From contig CAVOYQ010000011.1 of NCBI GenBank assembly GCA_963700705.1, positions 154,579 to 218,578 of the forward strand: a stretch of 64,000 nt of DNA, read 5' to 3'. The notes below the pieces were generated by a model. The model searched no databases. It saw nothing but the letters and a program-made list of their open reading frames with translations, and was not told the DNA's origin. Below, in pieces: positions 1-9,280 of the stretch (positions are counted from its first letter, which is position 1; every line of letters starts with the position of its first letter). Source of the stretch: JAHEFT01 sp963700705 (lineage in GTDB: Bacteria; Pseudomonadota; Gammaproteobacteria; Xanthomonadales; SZUA-36). The position numbers and the translations under genes were made by a program.

Positions 1-369
1 GTGCAGCGGAACACCCAGCTTGTCATACGTCTCCAGCAGTTTCGGGTCGACATCGGCCAGGCTTTGCGGGCGGTCCTTGTCGGACTTGGGCGCCGAAAAA
101 TAGGAGATTGCCTGGAAATCAATCGGGTCAATTTTCAGGTGGGCCCAGTCCGGCGGACTCATCGTCAGCCAACGCCGGTAGGCTTCCAGGCGCCACTCCA
201 GCAGCCAGCCGGGTTCGCCTTTACGGGCCGATATCCAGCGCACGGTGTCTTCATCCAGCCCCGGCGGAACGGTTTCCGATTCGATGTCAGTGACAAAACC
301 GTGCCGGTATTTCTGTTGGACAAAATGGTCAACGGAGGTCTGGTCCGGTGTGCTCTGTTCGCTTGTCAT
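1..369 (-). CDS. sufB: Fe-S cluster assembly protein SufB (N-terminal part, cut by window edge)
   Basis: SufB is the cytoplasmic scaffold subunit of the SufBCD complex that builds Fe-S clusters. Reading the minus strand from the ATG at 369, all 123 codons to position 1 are open. They give SufB N-terminal hallmarks: a YRHGFVTDIESETVPPGL-like segment, then GEPGWLLEWRLEAYRRWL, then SYFSAPKSDKD, with the family's usual spacing. The rest lies left of the window. It sits 12 bases downstream of a regulator of the Rrf2 type, the usual suf operon layout. Family recognition is from remembered motifs; the identification is strong although only about a quarter of the protein is present. Confidence 0.93.
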   Translation of the reverse strand, partial: MTSEQSTPDQTSVDHFVQQKYRHGFVTDIESETVPPGLDEDTVRWISARKGEPGWLLEWRLEAYRRWLTMSPPDWAHLKIDPIDFQAISYFSAPKSDKDRPQSLADVDPKLLETYDKLGVPLH

Positions 370-381
370 GGTCAAATTTCC

Positions 382-835
382 CTAGCCTGCATTCAGGGTT
401 GTAATGTGCAGGGGATTGGATTTTCTGCCGGCCGGCGCTGACATTTCGGCCAGGCTGACGTCACGCAGTGCCTGCGCCACGGCCTGGCTGATGCGCTGCC
501 AGTTGCTGCGCAATTCGCAATTGTCTTCCTGGCTGCACAGGCCCTGCTCCACGCTGCACTCTGTCATCGCTATCGGCCCCTCGATGGCCGCAATCACTTC
601 AGCGACGCTGATCTGGGCCGCCGTCCTGCTGACCTGGTAGCCTCCGTTCGCGCCGCGGTAGGACTCCAGCAGCCCGCCTGCCGGACAATAGCTTCAGCAC
701 CTTGCTGGCAGTTGGTGTTTCAACGTGAATCCGCTCGGCCAGCGCATGAGCGCTCAGCATTTCGCCTTCGCGGGTCAATTCCACCATCATCAGGATGGCG
801 TAGTCGGTCAATTTGGAAATCCTGAGCATGGTCAT
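382..835 (-). CDS. Rrf2-family suf operon regulator, frameshifted
   Basis: This is a winged-helix transcription factor of the IscR/Rrf2 family that probably senses Fe-S status and controls the suf genes that follow. The first part (835 to about 680) begins MTMLRISKLTDYAILMMVEL and contains the helix-turn-helix. The second part (from about 680 to 382) carries the three-cysteine cluster site CSVEQGLCSQEDNC. The two parts are in different frames; one extra base near 675-690 separates KVLKLLS from the expected GLLESYRGANGGYQVSR segment. The locus length (454 nt) is one base over a multiple of three. Because the cluster cysteines and helix-turn-helix are both preserved, a sequence error is more likely than decay. 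It resembles the suf regulator type described in Xanthomonas. Confidence 0.85.
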
Positions 836-837
836 AT

Positions 838-854
838 AGTACCATATAAGTACT
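838..854. promoter_or_regulatory. Candidate Rrf2/IscR-type operator
   Basis: Just upstream of the regulator's ATG (835) is the inverted repeat AGTAC-N7-GTACT (838-842 and 850-854) in an AT-rich stretch. Its size and position suit an autoregulatory operator for an Rrf2-family dimer. This is inference from position and symmetry only. Confidence 0.4.
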
Positions 855-983
855 GTTTAGAGTAAAACAACATACCAACCGTGCGGCAGTTCCTGCAAAA
901 TATGCTCATGACAGAACGTAACCAAGGCGCCGCACCCTCGAAGGACGGTAGGAAACAGGCTGCAGCCGAGCTGGGCGGCCGGC

Positions 984-1901
984 GTGATGAAACTCAAATC
1001 CGTCCAACTGCAGCCGGTCTCCGGGGACGCCAGTTTTCGCCGATACTTCCGCTTCATGGCCGATGGCCGTTCCATTATCCTGATGGACGCCCCCCCGGAA
1101 AAAGAGGACTCTGCGCCATTCGTTGATATTGCCGGCCGGCTCCGCCAGGCCGGGCTGAAAGCCCCCGCCATTCTTGAATTCGACCTCCGGCAGGGATTTG
1201 GCCTGCTGGAAGATTTCGGCGACACGCTATACCGTGAACTGATCCACGAAGAGTCCGCCGGCGCCTTGTTTCCGGAGCTTTTTGACGTACTCGACGGCAT
1301 GGCCCGCCGGGTCACTACCCACGGCCTGCCGCAGTACGACGAGGCCGCCCTGGCGGTGGAACTGGATCTGTTCAAGACCTGGTACCTGGACCGGCATAAG
1401 GGACGGCCGATGCAGGGAGATGAGCTGGTTGCCTGGCAAAACGTCTGCCGCCTATTGATTGACTCGGCCCTTGAACAACCACAAACCTTCGTGCACAAGG
1501 ATTTCCACTCGTGCAATTTGCTGCGCACTGACGACGGCCCCGGCATCATTGACTTCCAGGATGGGTTGCGCGGGCCCATCAGCTACGATTTCATCTCGCT
1601 GGTCTGGGACCGTTACGTCGCCTGGCCGCGGGAGCAGATCGAAAGCTGGATGAGGGCGATTCATGAACGGCTGCCTGTTGACTGCAGTTATCGGGAATGG
1701 GTCCGGTACTGCGACTGGATGGGGCTGCAACGCAACCTGAAAATCGTCGGGATTTTCGCCCGCCTCAGGCACCGCGACGGCAAGCAGGGCTACGTGGAAA
1801 TGATTCCCCGTTTCTATCAATACCTGCTGGATGTTTTGCCCCGCTACTCCGAGTTTGACGATTTCCGCCAATTACTGGAACAAACAGAATGCGCGCCATG
1901 A
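984..1901 (+). CDS. amgK: Anomeric MurNAc/GlcNAc kinase AmgK
   Basis: AmgK phosphorylates N-acetylmuramate and N-acetylglucosamine at the anomeric carbon in the cytoplasmic peptidoglycan-recycling route that bypasses de novo UDP-MurNAc synthesis. The protein (about 305 aa) has the aminoglycoside-phosphotransferase fold: SGDASFRRYFR near the N-terminus as nucleotide loop, the catalytic VHKDFHSCNLL segment around residue 170 and the metal-binding IIDFQDG soon after. The start may be the GTG at 984 or the ATG at 987. It overlaps murU by 13 bases, so the two are translationally coupled; this pairing is diagnostic, since an APH-like kinase alone would be ambiguous. Confidence 0.92.
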   Translation: MMKLKSVQLQPVSGDASFRRYFRFMADGRSIILMDAPPEKEDSAPFVDIAGRLRQAGLKAPAILEFDLRQGFGLLEDFGDTLYRELIHEESAGALFPELFDVLDGMARRVTTHGLPQYDEAALAVELDLFKTWYLDRHKGRPMQGDELVAWQNVCRLLIDSALEQPQTFVHKDFHSCNLLRTDDGPGIIDFQDGLRGPISYDFISLVWDRYVAWPREQIESWMRAIHERLPVDCSYREWVRYCDWMGLQRNLKIVGIFARLRHRDGKQGYVEMIPRFYQYLLDVLPRYSEFDDFRQLLEQTECAP

Positions 1902-2560
1902 TCCTGGCGGCCGGCCGCGGTGAACGCCTGCGCCCGCTGACCGACACCCTGCCCAAACCCCTGGTGGACATCGGGGGCAAACCCCTGATCGAATATCACC
2001 TGGAAAACCTCGCCGCCGCCGGTTTCCGGAGTGTCGTCATCAACCAGGGCCACCTGGGTGACTTACTGCCGCAGGCGCTGGGCGACGGCAGCCGATGGGG
2101 ACTCTCCATCCTGTGGTCTGACGAACAACCTGAGGCGCTGGAAACGGGCGGCGGCATTTTCCAGGCGCTGCCGAACCTGGGTCCCTCGCCCTTCCTGGTG
2201 ATCAACGGCGACGTCTGGACCGACTACCCCTATGCCCGCCTGCGGGCCGTCAAATGCGACTGGGCGCACCTGGTCATGGTACGGAATCCGGCGCACCACC
2301 CGAACGGTGACTTTTCTCTTGAAGGCGGCCGCATTCGCGAGCAAGGATCAACGCTCCTGACCTTCAGTGGAATCGGGGTGTACAACCCGCGCCTGTTCCA
2401 GGGTTGCGTGGCGGGCAAGTTCTCCGTCGTCCCGTTGCTGAAGTCGGCAATGGAGAAACACCTGGTCACCGGAGAAGAGTTCCGGGGCGGCTGGAACGAT
2501 ATCGGGACACCGGAACGGCTGGAGGCGGCACGCAGAGCTTGTCACCGTGAATCTAAATGA
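1889..2560 (+). CDS. murU: N-acetylmuramate-1-phosphate uridylyltransferase MurU
   Basis: MurU converts MurNAc-alpha-1-phosphate and UTP to UDP-MurNAc, the step after AmgK. The 223-aa product is a sugar nucleotidyltransferase: MRAMILAAGRGERLRPLTD is the nucleotide-binding signature, with KPLVDIGGKPLIEY next, VINGDVW as the metal-binding aspartate region and GGWNDIGTPERL at the C-terminus. Length matches known MurU. The ATG lies inside the end of amgK. Together the genes give a fosfomycin-tolerant supply of UDP-MurNAc in organisms that have them (family knowledge), parallel to MurA encoded at 10850-12193. Confidence 0.93.
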   Translation: MRAMILAAGRGERLRPLTDTLPKPLVDIGGKPLIEYHLENLAAAGFRSVVINQGHLGDLLPQALGDGSRWGLSILWSDEQPEALETGGGIFQALPNLGPSPFLVINGDVWTDYPYARLRAVKCDWAHLVMVRNPAHHPNGDFSLEGGRIREQGSTLLTFSGIGVYNPRLFQGCVAGKFSVVPLLKSAMEKHLVTGEEFRGGWNDIGTPERLEAARRACHRESK

Positions 2561-2575
2561 TGCCCACACAAATGC

Positions 2576-2607
2576 TTGCCATAGGTGTTGTACTGTGGTA
2601 TAACACC
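2576..2607 (+). promoter_or_regulatory. Sigma-70 promoter overlapped by a near-perfect palindrome
   Basis: TTGCCA (2576-2581) and TATAAC (2599-2604) are separated by 17 bases, a good sigma-70 arrangement, 30 bases before the lipoprotein ATG at 2637. Overlapping the spacer and -10 is the inverted repeat GGTGTTGTAC-TGTG-GTATAACACC (2584-2607), with 9 of 10 arm positions paired. A repressor bound there would block polymerase. No regulator gene lies beside it. Confidence 0.6.
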
Positions 2608-2636
2608 TTTACACACAAAACAGCACGGAAACCGAT

Positions 2637-4385
2637 ATGAAACACAATCTATTGATCACCACTGCCCTGTTCGCCCTGCTGATCCTTGGAGGCTGCGGTA
2701 ACAACGAAGAGCCCGGCAAGACAGCCGGCAGCAGTTCCGGAAATGAACTGCTGTCCTATGTGCCCGCTGACACCCCCTATGTCGCAGGAAACCTCGATCC
2801 GGTACCGGACGAAGTCATCGATGCCTTCCTGGAACGGCTGCAACCGGTGCTGGACACCATGCAGTCACAACTGACCGCCGCCAGGGTCGAAATGGAATCG
2901 CGGCAGCTTCATTCGGATGATCCGGGTGCGCGGTTTGCGCATGCGCTGCTGACGGAACTCGATGGAAAATTGAACCGCCCGGGCCTGGAAAGCATGGGTT
3001 TCGATCTGCGCTCAAATCGCGTGCTTTACGGAATGGGCGCGTTTCCGGTGATCCGGTTGGGGCTTTCCGACTCCGCGGCATTGCGCGAAACGGTCCAGCG
3101 AGTGATGGACAATGCGCAGATCCCGGCCCCCGAACAACAACTCCAGGGCGTTTCTTACTGGCGCCTGAGCGATGACGGCACTGCAGGCGTGTCTGCTGGA
3201 CTCTATATCTCGATCCAGGAAGATCACCTGGCGATGTCCGTGTTTCCAACCATGGCCGAGGCCGAGCTTCTGCCGGCTTTTCTCGGCCTGCAAATGCCGC
3301 CGGTCAGTGATGCGCAAGCCCGGCTGGCAAATTTGAACAAAACTCACGGTTACACGGGCTACGGTTCCGGCATCCTGGATGTCCGGAAGTTCGTGGACCA
3401 GTTCCTGGGCCCCGACACGGTAGCCGCGAAGGCCCTGGCGGCTTCGGGTGAATTTGATCCGGCAAGGATCACCCCGGAATGTGTTGCAGAAATCCATGAA
3501 ATCATCGACAACACTCCGCGCATGACGATGGGCATCAGGGAATTATCCGAGTCCGTTTTTGCGGTGCAGTACCGGCTGGAAACCCCGGAAACGCTGGCCG
3601 GTCAATTGATCGGGCTGGTATCCAGAATTCCCGCAGCGGACGCCCTGTCCGGCCGGATCCTGGAGCTTGCATTCGGCATGCGGTTTGGACCGGTGCGTGA
3701 CTTCCTGCGGGAAAAGGCGACTGCGATCGCGGCTGACCCTTACCAGTGTGAATACCTGGCTGAACTGAATGACGACGCAGCCCGGGCGCTGGAACAATTG
3801 AACCAGCCGATGCCGCCTTTCCTGAATAATTTCCGGGGAGTCCGGGTCAGCATCAGCGAGATCACGACGACCCATGGCTCGATCCCTGAAAGCGCCCGCG
3901 GATACATGGCCGTCCACGTGGAACAGCCGCAGATGGTCATCGGCATGGCCCAGATGTTCCTGCCGGACCTTTCGGAGTTGCCGATTGCCCCGGGCGAACC
4001 ACCGGTCCGGTTGCCGGAAAACCTGATCCCGGTCCCGAACCTGGTCGCTTACGCCGCCATGTCAGATGACGCGATCGGGTTGGCGCTGGGCGAAGGGGAG
4101 GAAACCGGGCTGCCGGCATTTCTGGACCTCAAGGCCGGTCCTGAAGGCATGTTTTTGTCCGCCAGTTATGACATGGCCGCTTATCTCGAATACAGCGGTA
4201 AGCTCGACGATTACTACGCAGGCGCCGATGACGCAGGGAACGACGGAAACCCGGCGCACGCGGCCGTACGCGAGTTGCGCGAAGCAGCATTGACCGCAAT
4301 GAAGCAGATGGCTGACCGCAGCGACTCGAGCATGAGCTTCACCCCGGAAGGCCTGGTTATCGAAAGCCGAACCACGTTTAAGTAG
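2637..4385 (+). CDS. Large lipoprotein of unknown function
   Basis: The 582-aa product begins with a lipoprotein signal, MKHNLLITTALFALLILGGC, so Cys20 would be lipidated and the protein anchored to a membrane. After a low-complexity linker rich in Gly, Ser and Glu, the mature domain starts with LLSYVPADTPYVAGNL, a segment reminiscent of DUF3352-like envelope proteins. The remainder is mixed alpha/beta without recognisable catalytic motifs or membrane segments. It appears to be a single-gene unit with its own promoter and a probable operator, between murU and the convergent hda. I do not recognise a function; homologues with the same opening are known to me only as hypothetical proteins. Confidence 0.8.
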   Translation: MKHNLLITTALFALLILGGCGNNEEPGKTAGSSSGNELLSYVPADTPYVAGNLDPVPDEVIDAFLERLQPVLDTMQSQLTAARVEMESRQLHSDDPGARFAHALLTELDGKLNRPGLESMGFDLRSNRVLYGMGAFPVIRLGLSDSAALRETVQRVMDNAQIPAPEQQLQGVSYWRLSDDGTAGVSAGLYISIQEDHLAMSVFPTMAEAELLPAFLGLQMPPVSDAQARLANLNKTHGYTGYGSGILDVRKFVDQFLGPDTVAAKALAASGEFDPARITPECVAEIHEIIDNTPRMTMGIRELSESVFAVQYRLETPETLAGQLIGLVSRIPAADALSGRILELAFGMRFGPVRDFLREKATAIAADPYQCEYLAELNDDAARALEQLNQPMPPFLNNFRGVRVSISEITTTHGSIPESARGYMAVHVEQPQMVIGMAQMFLPDLSELPIAPGEPPVRLPENLIPVPNLVAYAAMSDDAIGLALGEGEETGLPAFLDLKAGPEGMFLSASYDMAAYLEYSGKLDDYYAGADDAGNDGNPAHAAVRELREAALTAMKQMADRSDSSMSFTPEGLVIESRTTFK

Positions 4386-4574
4386 GGAGTCGCCGGACTG
4401 GCTGATCTACTGCGGAAAGCCAGGCTGACAGTCCCGCCATGCGACTAAAGGCTGGTATTCGCCGACAGGCAAGATCGAAGAAGCCGGTTTTGGCAGATTT
4501 GCCGGTCTGGCGTAGCGGCATTTCAAAAGAGCGGAATCTGCAAATCCGCTTGGCCGCATGACGGATCCGAGACT

Positions 4575-5270
4575 CTAGCTTTTCAGAATCTCCCGGGCCA
4601 GCGGCACGGTGATTTTTCGCTTGCTGATGAATGCGGCATCCTTCAGTTGCTCCAGTGCCTGCAGCAGGGAGGCCATGTCGCGTTTACCGTGCTTCAGCAG
4701 GTAATTCTGGACGTCTTCCGGAAGTTCGATCCTGAGGGCCCGGGCCCGTTGCTGCAGAACTGCCAGCTTTCCTTCGTCGCCGGGAAGATGAAGGTTCTGG
4801 CGTACGCCCCAGGCCAGCCTCGAGGCAAGATCCGGCAGGTGAAAATCGAGCGAGGCCAGCGGCAGCCGACTGCTGACCAATAACCGTCCGCGGGCCGCAC
4901 GGACTTCGTTAAAGCAACTGAACAGGGCCGTTTCCCACACCGGGTTACCCGCTACACAATCCAGGTCATCGACGCAGACCAGGTCCAGGACGCGCAAGCC
5001 TTCCAGGCTGGCGGCCGCCTCCTCCGGAAGGCTTTTCAACGCGATGTAAAAAGCCGCCAGGCCGCGCTCCCGGGCGGCGTGGCACAGCGCATTCAGCAAG
5101 TGGGATTTACCGGAACCATCCGGACCGGACAGGAACAGGCTGCCGCCGGGTTCATCCAGTAACATCTGGACCGCCGCCACAGCTGTTTCGTTGGGGCCGG
5201 CAATGAAATCCTCGAAGCGGTCGGGGCGCCTGGCCTCCAGCTGCAGTGGAATCTGTGGGGAAAACAACAT
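4575..5270 (-). CDS. hda: DnaA regulatory inactivator Hda
   Basis: Hda binds the DNA-loaded beta clamp and stimulates hydrolysis of DnaA-bound ATP, limiting re-initiation of replication. The 231-aa protein starts with a clamp-binding segment (SPQIPLQLE), has Walker A GPDGSGKSHLL around residue 50, a Walker B-like LDLVCVDDLD near residue 100, and a box VII-like SRLPL segment after it. It lacks the DnaA DNA-binding domain, so it is Hda and not DnaA. The perM gene lies just upstream on the same strand, an arrangement shared with many pseudomonads and relatives. Confidence 0.93.
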   Translation of the reverse strand: MLFSPQIPLQLEARRPDRFEDFIAGPNETAVAAVQMLLDEPGGSLFLSGPDGSGKSHLLNALCHAARERGLAAFYIALKSLPEEAAASLEGLRVLDLVCVDDLDCVAGNPVWETALFSCFNEVRAARGRLLVSSRLPLASLDFHLPDLASRLAWGVRQNLHLPGDEGKLAVLQQRARALRIELPEDVQNYLLKHGKRDMASLLQALEQLKDAAFISKRKITVPLAREILKS

Positions 5271-5310
5271 CAGCAGGCTCTGAAAATGCAGTGAATCGTG
5301 TTACGGGACA

Positions 5311-6402
5311 CTAGCCATCCTCCGGCGGGACAGGTTCTTTCAGGTAAACCCGGCTGACACGATACTTCTGGTGCAGATAGCCAACCAGGACGTTCAATGC
5401 CGATGCAACCGGCAGCGCGAGCAGGATGCCGAGGAAACCGAACAACTGGCCACCCGCCAGTACCGCAAAGATCACCGCAACCGGGTGCAAACCCACGCGG
5501 TCGCCAACGAGCTTGGGCGTCAACACCATTCCTTCCAGCGACTGGCCCACGACGAAAACCAGCAGCGCCAGCACCGGGTGCAGGACGTCCTGAAACTGGA
5601 AGACCGCCACGATCAGCGCGGCAACCACCCCCAGCATTGTCCCCAGGTAAGGAACAATGCTCAACAAGCCGGCAGCCATTCCAATAATCAGTGCAAGATC
5701 CAGTCCGACAGCCCACAACCCGGCCGAATAGATCACGCCGAGCGCCAGCATCACCATCAGCTGGCCGCGGATGAAAGCACCCAGCACTTCGTTTATTTGC
5801 CGGCAGAGGGCGCTTGCGACCGGTTCGATGTTTCGGGGTATCAGGGTGCGGACACCCTCGACCAACTGGTCCCAGTCGCGCAACAGGTAAAAAGTGACGA
5901 CCGGAACGAGGACCAGGTTCATCAACCAGGCCAAAACCACCTGCCCGCCGCGGGAGACCGTGCCAAGCACGCCTACCAGCGCCGTGCTGACTTCTTTCCA
6001 ATAGGACTTCAGGGCCTCAGCCAGGCTTTGCGCATCCAATGCGAAAGCGGATAAGCCGAGCTTGCCCTGGATCCAGGGCAACGCAGTGCCTACGACCCAT
6101 TCGAACATCGCCGGCGCAGCGGTGACCAGGCTTTCGATCTGGTCCCGCAACAGGGGCAGAAAAATCAGGAACACCAGGACAATGGTGATTGTAATGAACA
6201 GGAACACGATGAGTACGGCAAACGTGCGGCTGAAACGCCATTTGAAAAACCTGAAACGCTCCAGGCGGTCTACCAGTGGATCACCAAGAAAGGCGAGGCC
6301 GGCCGAAATCACGAACGGCGTAATCACGTGGGCAAGCGTGTAAAGCAGCCAGCCGGTGCCGGCAATCAGCGCAAGGATGAACCAGCTGCGGGATTCACTC
6401 AA
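5311..6402 (-). CDS. perM: AI-2E/PerM family membrane protein
   Basis: The 363-aa product is a polytopic inner-membrane protein with about eight hydrophobic segments, beginning WFILALIAGTGWLLYTLAHV, and the family's conserved C-terminal region (VPYLGTMLGVVAAL, then EGMVLTPKLVGDRVGLHP). PerM-family proteins are called permeases or AI-2E transporters, but substrates are uncertain; several act as ion antiporters or exporters. It lies between the DUF2066 gene and hda on the same strand and is probably cotranscribed with both. Start chosen at the ATG at 6402. Confidence 0.88.
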   Translation of the reverse strand: MSESRSWFILALIAGTGWLLYTLAHVITPFVISAGLAFLGDPLVDRLERFRFFKWRFSRTFAVLIVFLFITITIVLVFLIFLPLLRDQIESLVTAAPAMFEWVVGTALPWIQGKLGLSAFALDAQSLAEALKSYWKEVSTALVGVLGTVSRGGQVVLAWLMNLVLVPVVTFYLLRDWDQLVEGVRTLIPRNIEPVASALCRQINEVLGAFIRGQLMVMLALGVIYSAGLWAVGLDLALIIGMAAGLLSIVPYLGTMLGVVAALIVAVFQFQDVLHPVLALLVFVVGQSLEGMVLTPKLVGDRVGLHPVAVIFAVLAGGQLFGFLGILLALPVASALNVLVGYLHQKYRVSRVYLKEPVPPEDG

Positions 6403-6417
6403 GACCGGGCTCCAGGC

Positions 6418-7440
6418 TCATTTCGATAAATGCCAGGTATGTTCAGCTTCATTGAATTCCAGCAACTGCCCGCCGAGCAGCGCTTCCTCCAGGTAACGGG
6501 GCAGCGCGCTCAACTGGAGCCTGAAAGTGACGCGTCCCGGCTGCGCGGAAATCACGGAAACTTCGTTAACCAGGCCCAGTCCCTGAAGATACGCAAGGCA
6601 ACGCCGGTAGTCTTCGGCATCGCGCAGCCCCGTGACGGCCAGTTCGTGTATCCATCTGCCCTGATCGGAAGCCGAAATCGTCCGGGATGCGGCTACCTGG
6701 TCAACCGCCTGCTCCAGGCTTTCAATCAACGCAGCCTGCAGGTCAACGTCCTGAACCCTCCATGTCCAGCTTTGATTCCCGTAGGTCATGTTGCTCCTGA
6801 CCCCCCACTCCGTGCCTTCCCGGCGGGCCGCCATGATCATCACCCCTTTCCCCGGCGCGATGCCCAGGTCCTCCGTATACCCGCCCCAGAGCAACTGGGT
6901 ATCGATCGAATACATCCCCTCTTCATCCGGCACGGGCCAGCTGACCGGCAGGCCGCGCCGGGCGGCGACATCCGCGACAGACTCCCATGCATAGGCAAAT
7001 TCGACCGGCTGGATGCGCCGGTCCAGCCCGTCATCCACCACCACCCAGATTTCGACCAGCTCACGGTCCACCGGCCACAGGGGCAATCCCAGTGACCGGC
7101 TCAATTGATCGACCGCATTGGCGGAAAATTTCACGACCAGCCTGAGTTGCTGGCTGATGCTCCCATCGGCAAGCGTGGCATCGACGTTCTCGTAATAAAA
7201 GGAAACGACCATTGCCGGCGCCTGGACAAGGGCCGGCTCCACCAGCGGGTACTCCTCGAAAGACCTGAGGCCGCTGATTTTCTGCAGCACGTGGGATAGC
7301 GCCAACGGCAATGCCAGGTTGCGATCTTTTGCATCCTTGGTTTCCACCGCCGCCTCACCGGTATAAACGTCCACCGCGACCGCCAGGCATTCAGCAACCG
7401 GGAGCGCCGTGAGCAGTAAAATCAGCAGGAATGTTCTCAT
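6418..7440 (-). CDS. DUF2066 domain-containing exported protein
   Basis: From the ATG at 7440 the product is about 340 aa with a clear signal peptide, MRTFLLILLLTALPVAECLA, so it is likely periplasmic. A longer open frame runs upstream to 7509, but the signal peptide supports 7440. The early mature region (VYTGEAAVETKDAKDRNLAL, LSHVLQKISG) is characteristic of DUF2066 proteins, which in gammaproteobacteria lie divergently from purM and beside perM, as here. The biochemical function is unknown. It probably starts the perM-hda transcript. Confidence 0.85.
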   Translation of the reverse strand: MRTFLLILLLTALPVAECLAVAVDVYTGEAAVETKDAKDRNLALPLALSHVLQKISGLRSFEEYPLVEPALVQAPAMVVSFYYENVDATLADGSISQQLRLVVKFSANAVDQLSRSLGLPLWPVDRELVEIWVVVDDGLDRRIQPVEFAYAWESVADVAARRGLPVSWPVPDEEGMYSIDTQLLWGGYTEDLGIAPGKGVMIMAARREGTEWGVRSNMTYGNQSWTWRVQDVDLQAALIESLEQAVDQVAASRTISASDQGRWIHELAVTGLRDAEDYRRCLAYLQGLGLVNEVSVISAQPGRVTFRLQLSALPRYLEEALLGGQLLEFNEAEHTWHLSK

Positions 7441-7523
7441 ATCGTATCGGGTGCAGGATGAACAAATAAGATAACATATGGGACTTGTAAGCCGTACTGA
7501 AACAGGCAATACCGGAGCCTTCC

Positions 7524-8591
7524 TTGAACAATACGACCAAAACCGAAGAAAGCCTCTCTTATCGCGACGCCGGCGTCGACATCGATGCCGGAAATGAACT
7601 GGTTGAGCGGATCAAACCGGCCGTAAAGCGCACCATGCGGCCAGAAGTTCTGACTGGCCTGGGGGGCTTCGGGGCGCTGTTCAGATTGGACCTGGACCGT
7701 TGGCGGGAGCCCCTGTTGGTTTCAGGAACCGACGGGGTAGGCACCAAGTTGATGCTCGCGCGCCAACTGGGACGGCATGACACGATCGGGATCGACCTGG
7801 TGGCCATGTGTGTCAACGATATCCTGACCAGCGGCGCCGAACCGTTGTTCTTTCTTGATTATTTTGCCACCGGCAAACTTCACCTGGACGAGGCCCAAAG
7901 AGTCATCGAAGGCATTGCCGAAGGCTGCCGCCTCGCCGGCTGTGCGCTGATCGGCGGGGAGACCGCTGAAATGCCGGGGATGTACGGAGCAGGCGAATAC
8001 GATCTGGCCGGTTTCTCGGTAGGCGCCGTGGAGCGCTCCGAATTGCTTGACGGCAGCCGCATCAGGGCGGGGCATCGCGTGCTCGGACTGGCTTCCAGCG
8101 GGCCGCACTCAAACGGTTACTCCCTGATCAGAAAGGTTATCGAAAGGTCTGGCGCGGACCTGGAGTCCTCACTTGGATCTGCTGCGGGCGGAAACGTGAC
8201 ACTGGGCGACGCGCTGATGGCTCCCACCCGCATTTACGTCAAACCGGTCCTCAGCCTGCTGCAAACCTCTCAAATTGACGGGCTGGCCCACATCACCGGT
8301 GGTGGATTGACCGAGAACATCGTGCGCGTTCTCCCCGACGGCCTGGGCATCGAAATCGATACACAGGCCTGGGCCCGGCCGGAAATCTTCAACTGGCTGC
8401 AGCAACAGGGCGGAATCGCGGAAAACGAAATGTTGCGGACGTTCAATTGCGGCATCGGCATGGTCATGATCGTGCCGGAACAGGGTGCAGCAGAGATTTC
8501 TTCAAGCGCGGCGAACCTGGGCATAGAGTGTCTTGATATTGGCGCAGTGACCGACACGGGCGCGGGCCCAAGGGTGCGCTATCGTACATGA
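7524..8591 (+). CDS. purM: Phosphoribosylformylglycinamidine cyclo-ligase PurM
   Basis: PurM (AIR synthetase) closes the imidazole ring in the fifth step of de novo purine synthesis. The 355-aa protein has SYRDAGVDIDAGNELVERIK at the N-terminus, the GTDGVGTKLMLA active loop, MCVNDILTSGAEPLFFLDY and GGETAEMPGMY, all hallmarks. Translation probably starts at the TTG at 7524, preceded by a GGAG-like site at 7514-7517. Its stop overlaps the purN start by four bases (ATGA), so the two are coupled. It is divergent from the DUF2066 gene across an 83-base gap that must contain both promoters. Confidence 0.95.
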   Translation: MNNTTKTEESLSYRDAGVDIDAGNELVERIKPAVKRTMRPEVLTGLGGFGALFRLDLDRWREPLLVSGTDGVGTKLMLARQLGRHDTIGIDLVAMCVNDILTSGAEPLFFLDYFATGKLHLDEAQRVIEGIAEGCRLAGCALIGGETAEMPGMYGAGEYDLAGFSVGAVERSELLDGSRIRAGHRVLGLASSGPHSNGYSLIRKVIERSGADLESSLGSAAGGNVTLGDALMAPTRIYVKPVLSLLQTSQIDGLAHITGGGLTENIVRVLPDGLGIEIDTQAWARPEIFNWLQQQGGIAENEMLRTFNCGIGMVMIVPEQGAAEISSSAANLGIECLDIGAVTDTGAGPRVRYRT

Positions 8592-9280
8592 CCAGGCCCA
8601 TCAAGACATGCGTCCTGGTTTCGGGCAACGGCAGCAATTTGCAGGCGCTGATCGACGCTCGCCAGGCCGGTAAACTCAATATCGAAATCAACCATGTCAT
8701 CAGCAACGTGGCGAGCGCAAACGGCCTGAAAAGGGCTGCAGCGGCCGGAATCCCCACCAGCATTCTTGAGCATGGCGCGTTTGCCAGCCGTGACGAATTT
8801 GACCGTGCGCTGGCGTTGCTCATGACAAGCGGTGAACCTGACCTGGTTGTGCTGGCGGGGTTCATGCGCATTATCGGACCGCGCGTTCTTGAACCCTTCG
8901 CGGGAAAAATGATCAACCTCCACCCTTCCCTGCTGCCGCTGTACAAAGGGACGGAAACTTACCGCCGAGCAATCGAAGCCGGTGACCGCATGCACGGGGC
9001 CAGCATCCACTTCGTCACCGGGGAACTCGACGGCGGGCCGGTCATTTCACAGGTCACCATCCCCATCCTGGAAAACGATGACCCGCAGAGCCTGGCCAAC
9101 AGGCTTGCACCGATGGAGCACCGCCTGGTTGTCGCCACCGTCGGGTTCATGGCCGAACACCGGGTGGAATGCCGTGGTGGGACTGTTATCATTGATGGAA
9201 CAAGCCGGGAGCGCCCGTTGCAGTTACAGAGCGACGACCGACTCAAACCGGATATTCAAGCACATGAGGACCAGCCATGA
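8588..9280 (+). CDS. purN: Phosphoribosylglycinamide formyltransferase PurN
   Basis: PurN transfers a formyl group from 10-formyl-tetrahydrofolate to GAR, the third step of purine synthesis. The 230-aa protein shows VLVSGNGSNLQALIDA at the N-terminus, the active-site segment INLHPSLLPLYKG and the catalytic VTGELDGGPVI region. The family is usually about 210-220 aa, so the C-terminus carries a short extension. It overlaps purM by 4 bases, and its end overlaps the next ATG (9277). Confidence 0.95.
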   Translation: MTRPIKTCVLVSGNGSNLQALIDARQAGKLNIEINHVISNVASANGLKRAAAAGIPTSILEHGAFASRDEFDRALALLMTSGEPDLVVLAGFMRIIGPRVLEPFAGKMINLHPSLLPLYKGTETYRRAIEAGDRMHGASIHFVTGELDGGPVISQVTIPILENDDPQSLANRLAPMEHRLVVATVGFMAEHRVECRGGTVIIDGTSRERPLQLQSDDRLKPDIQAHEDQP

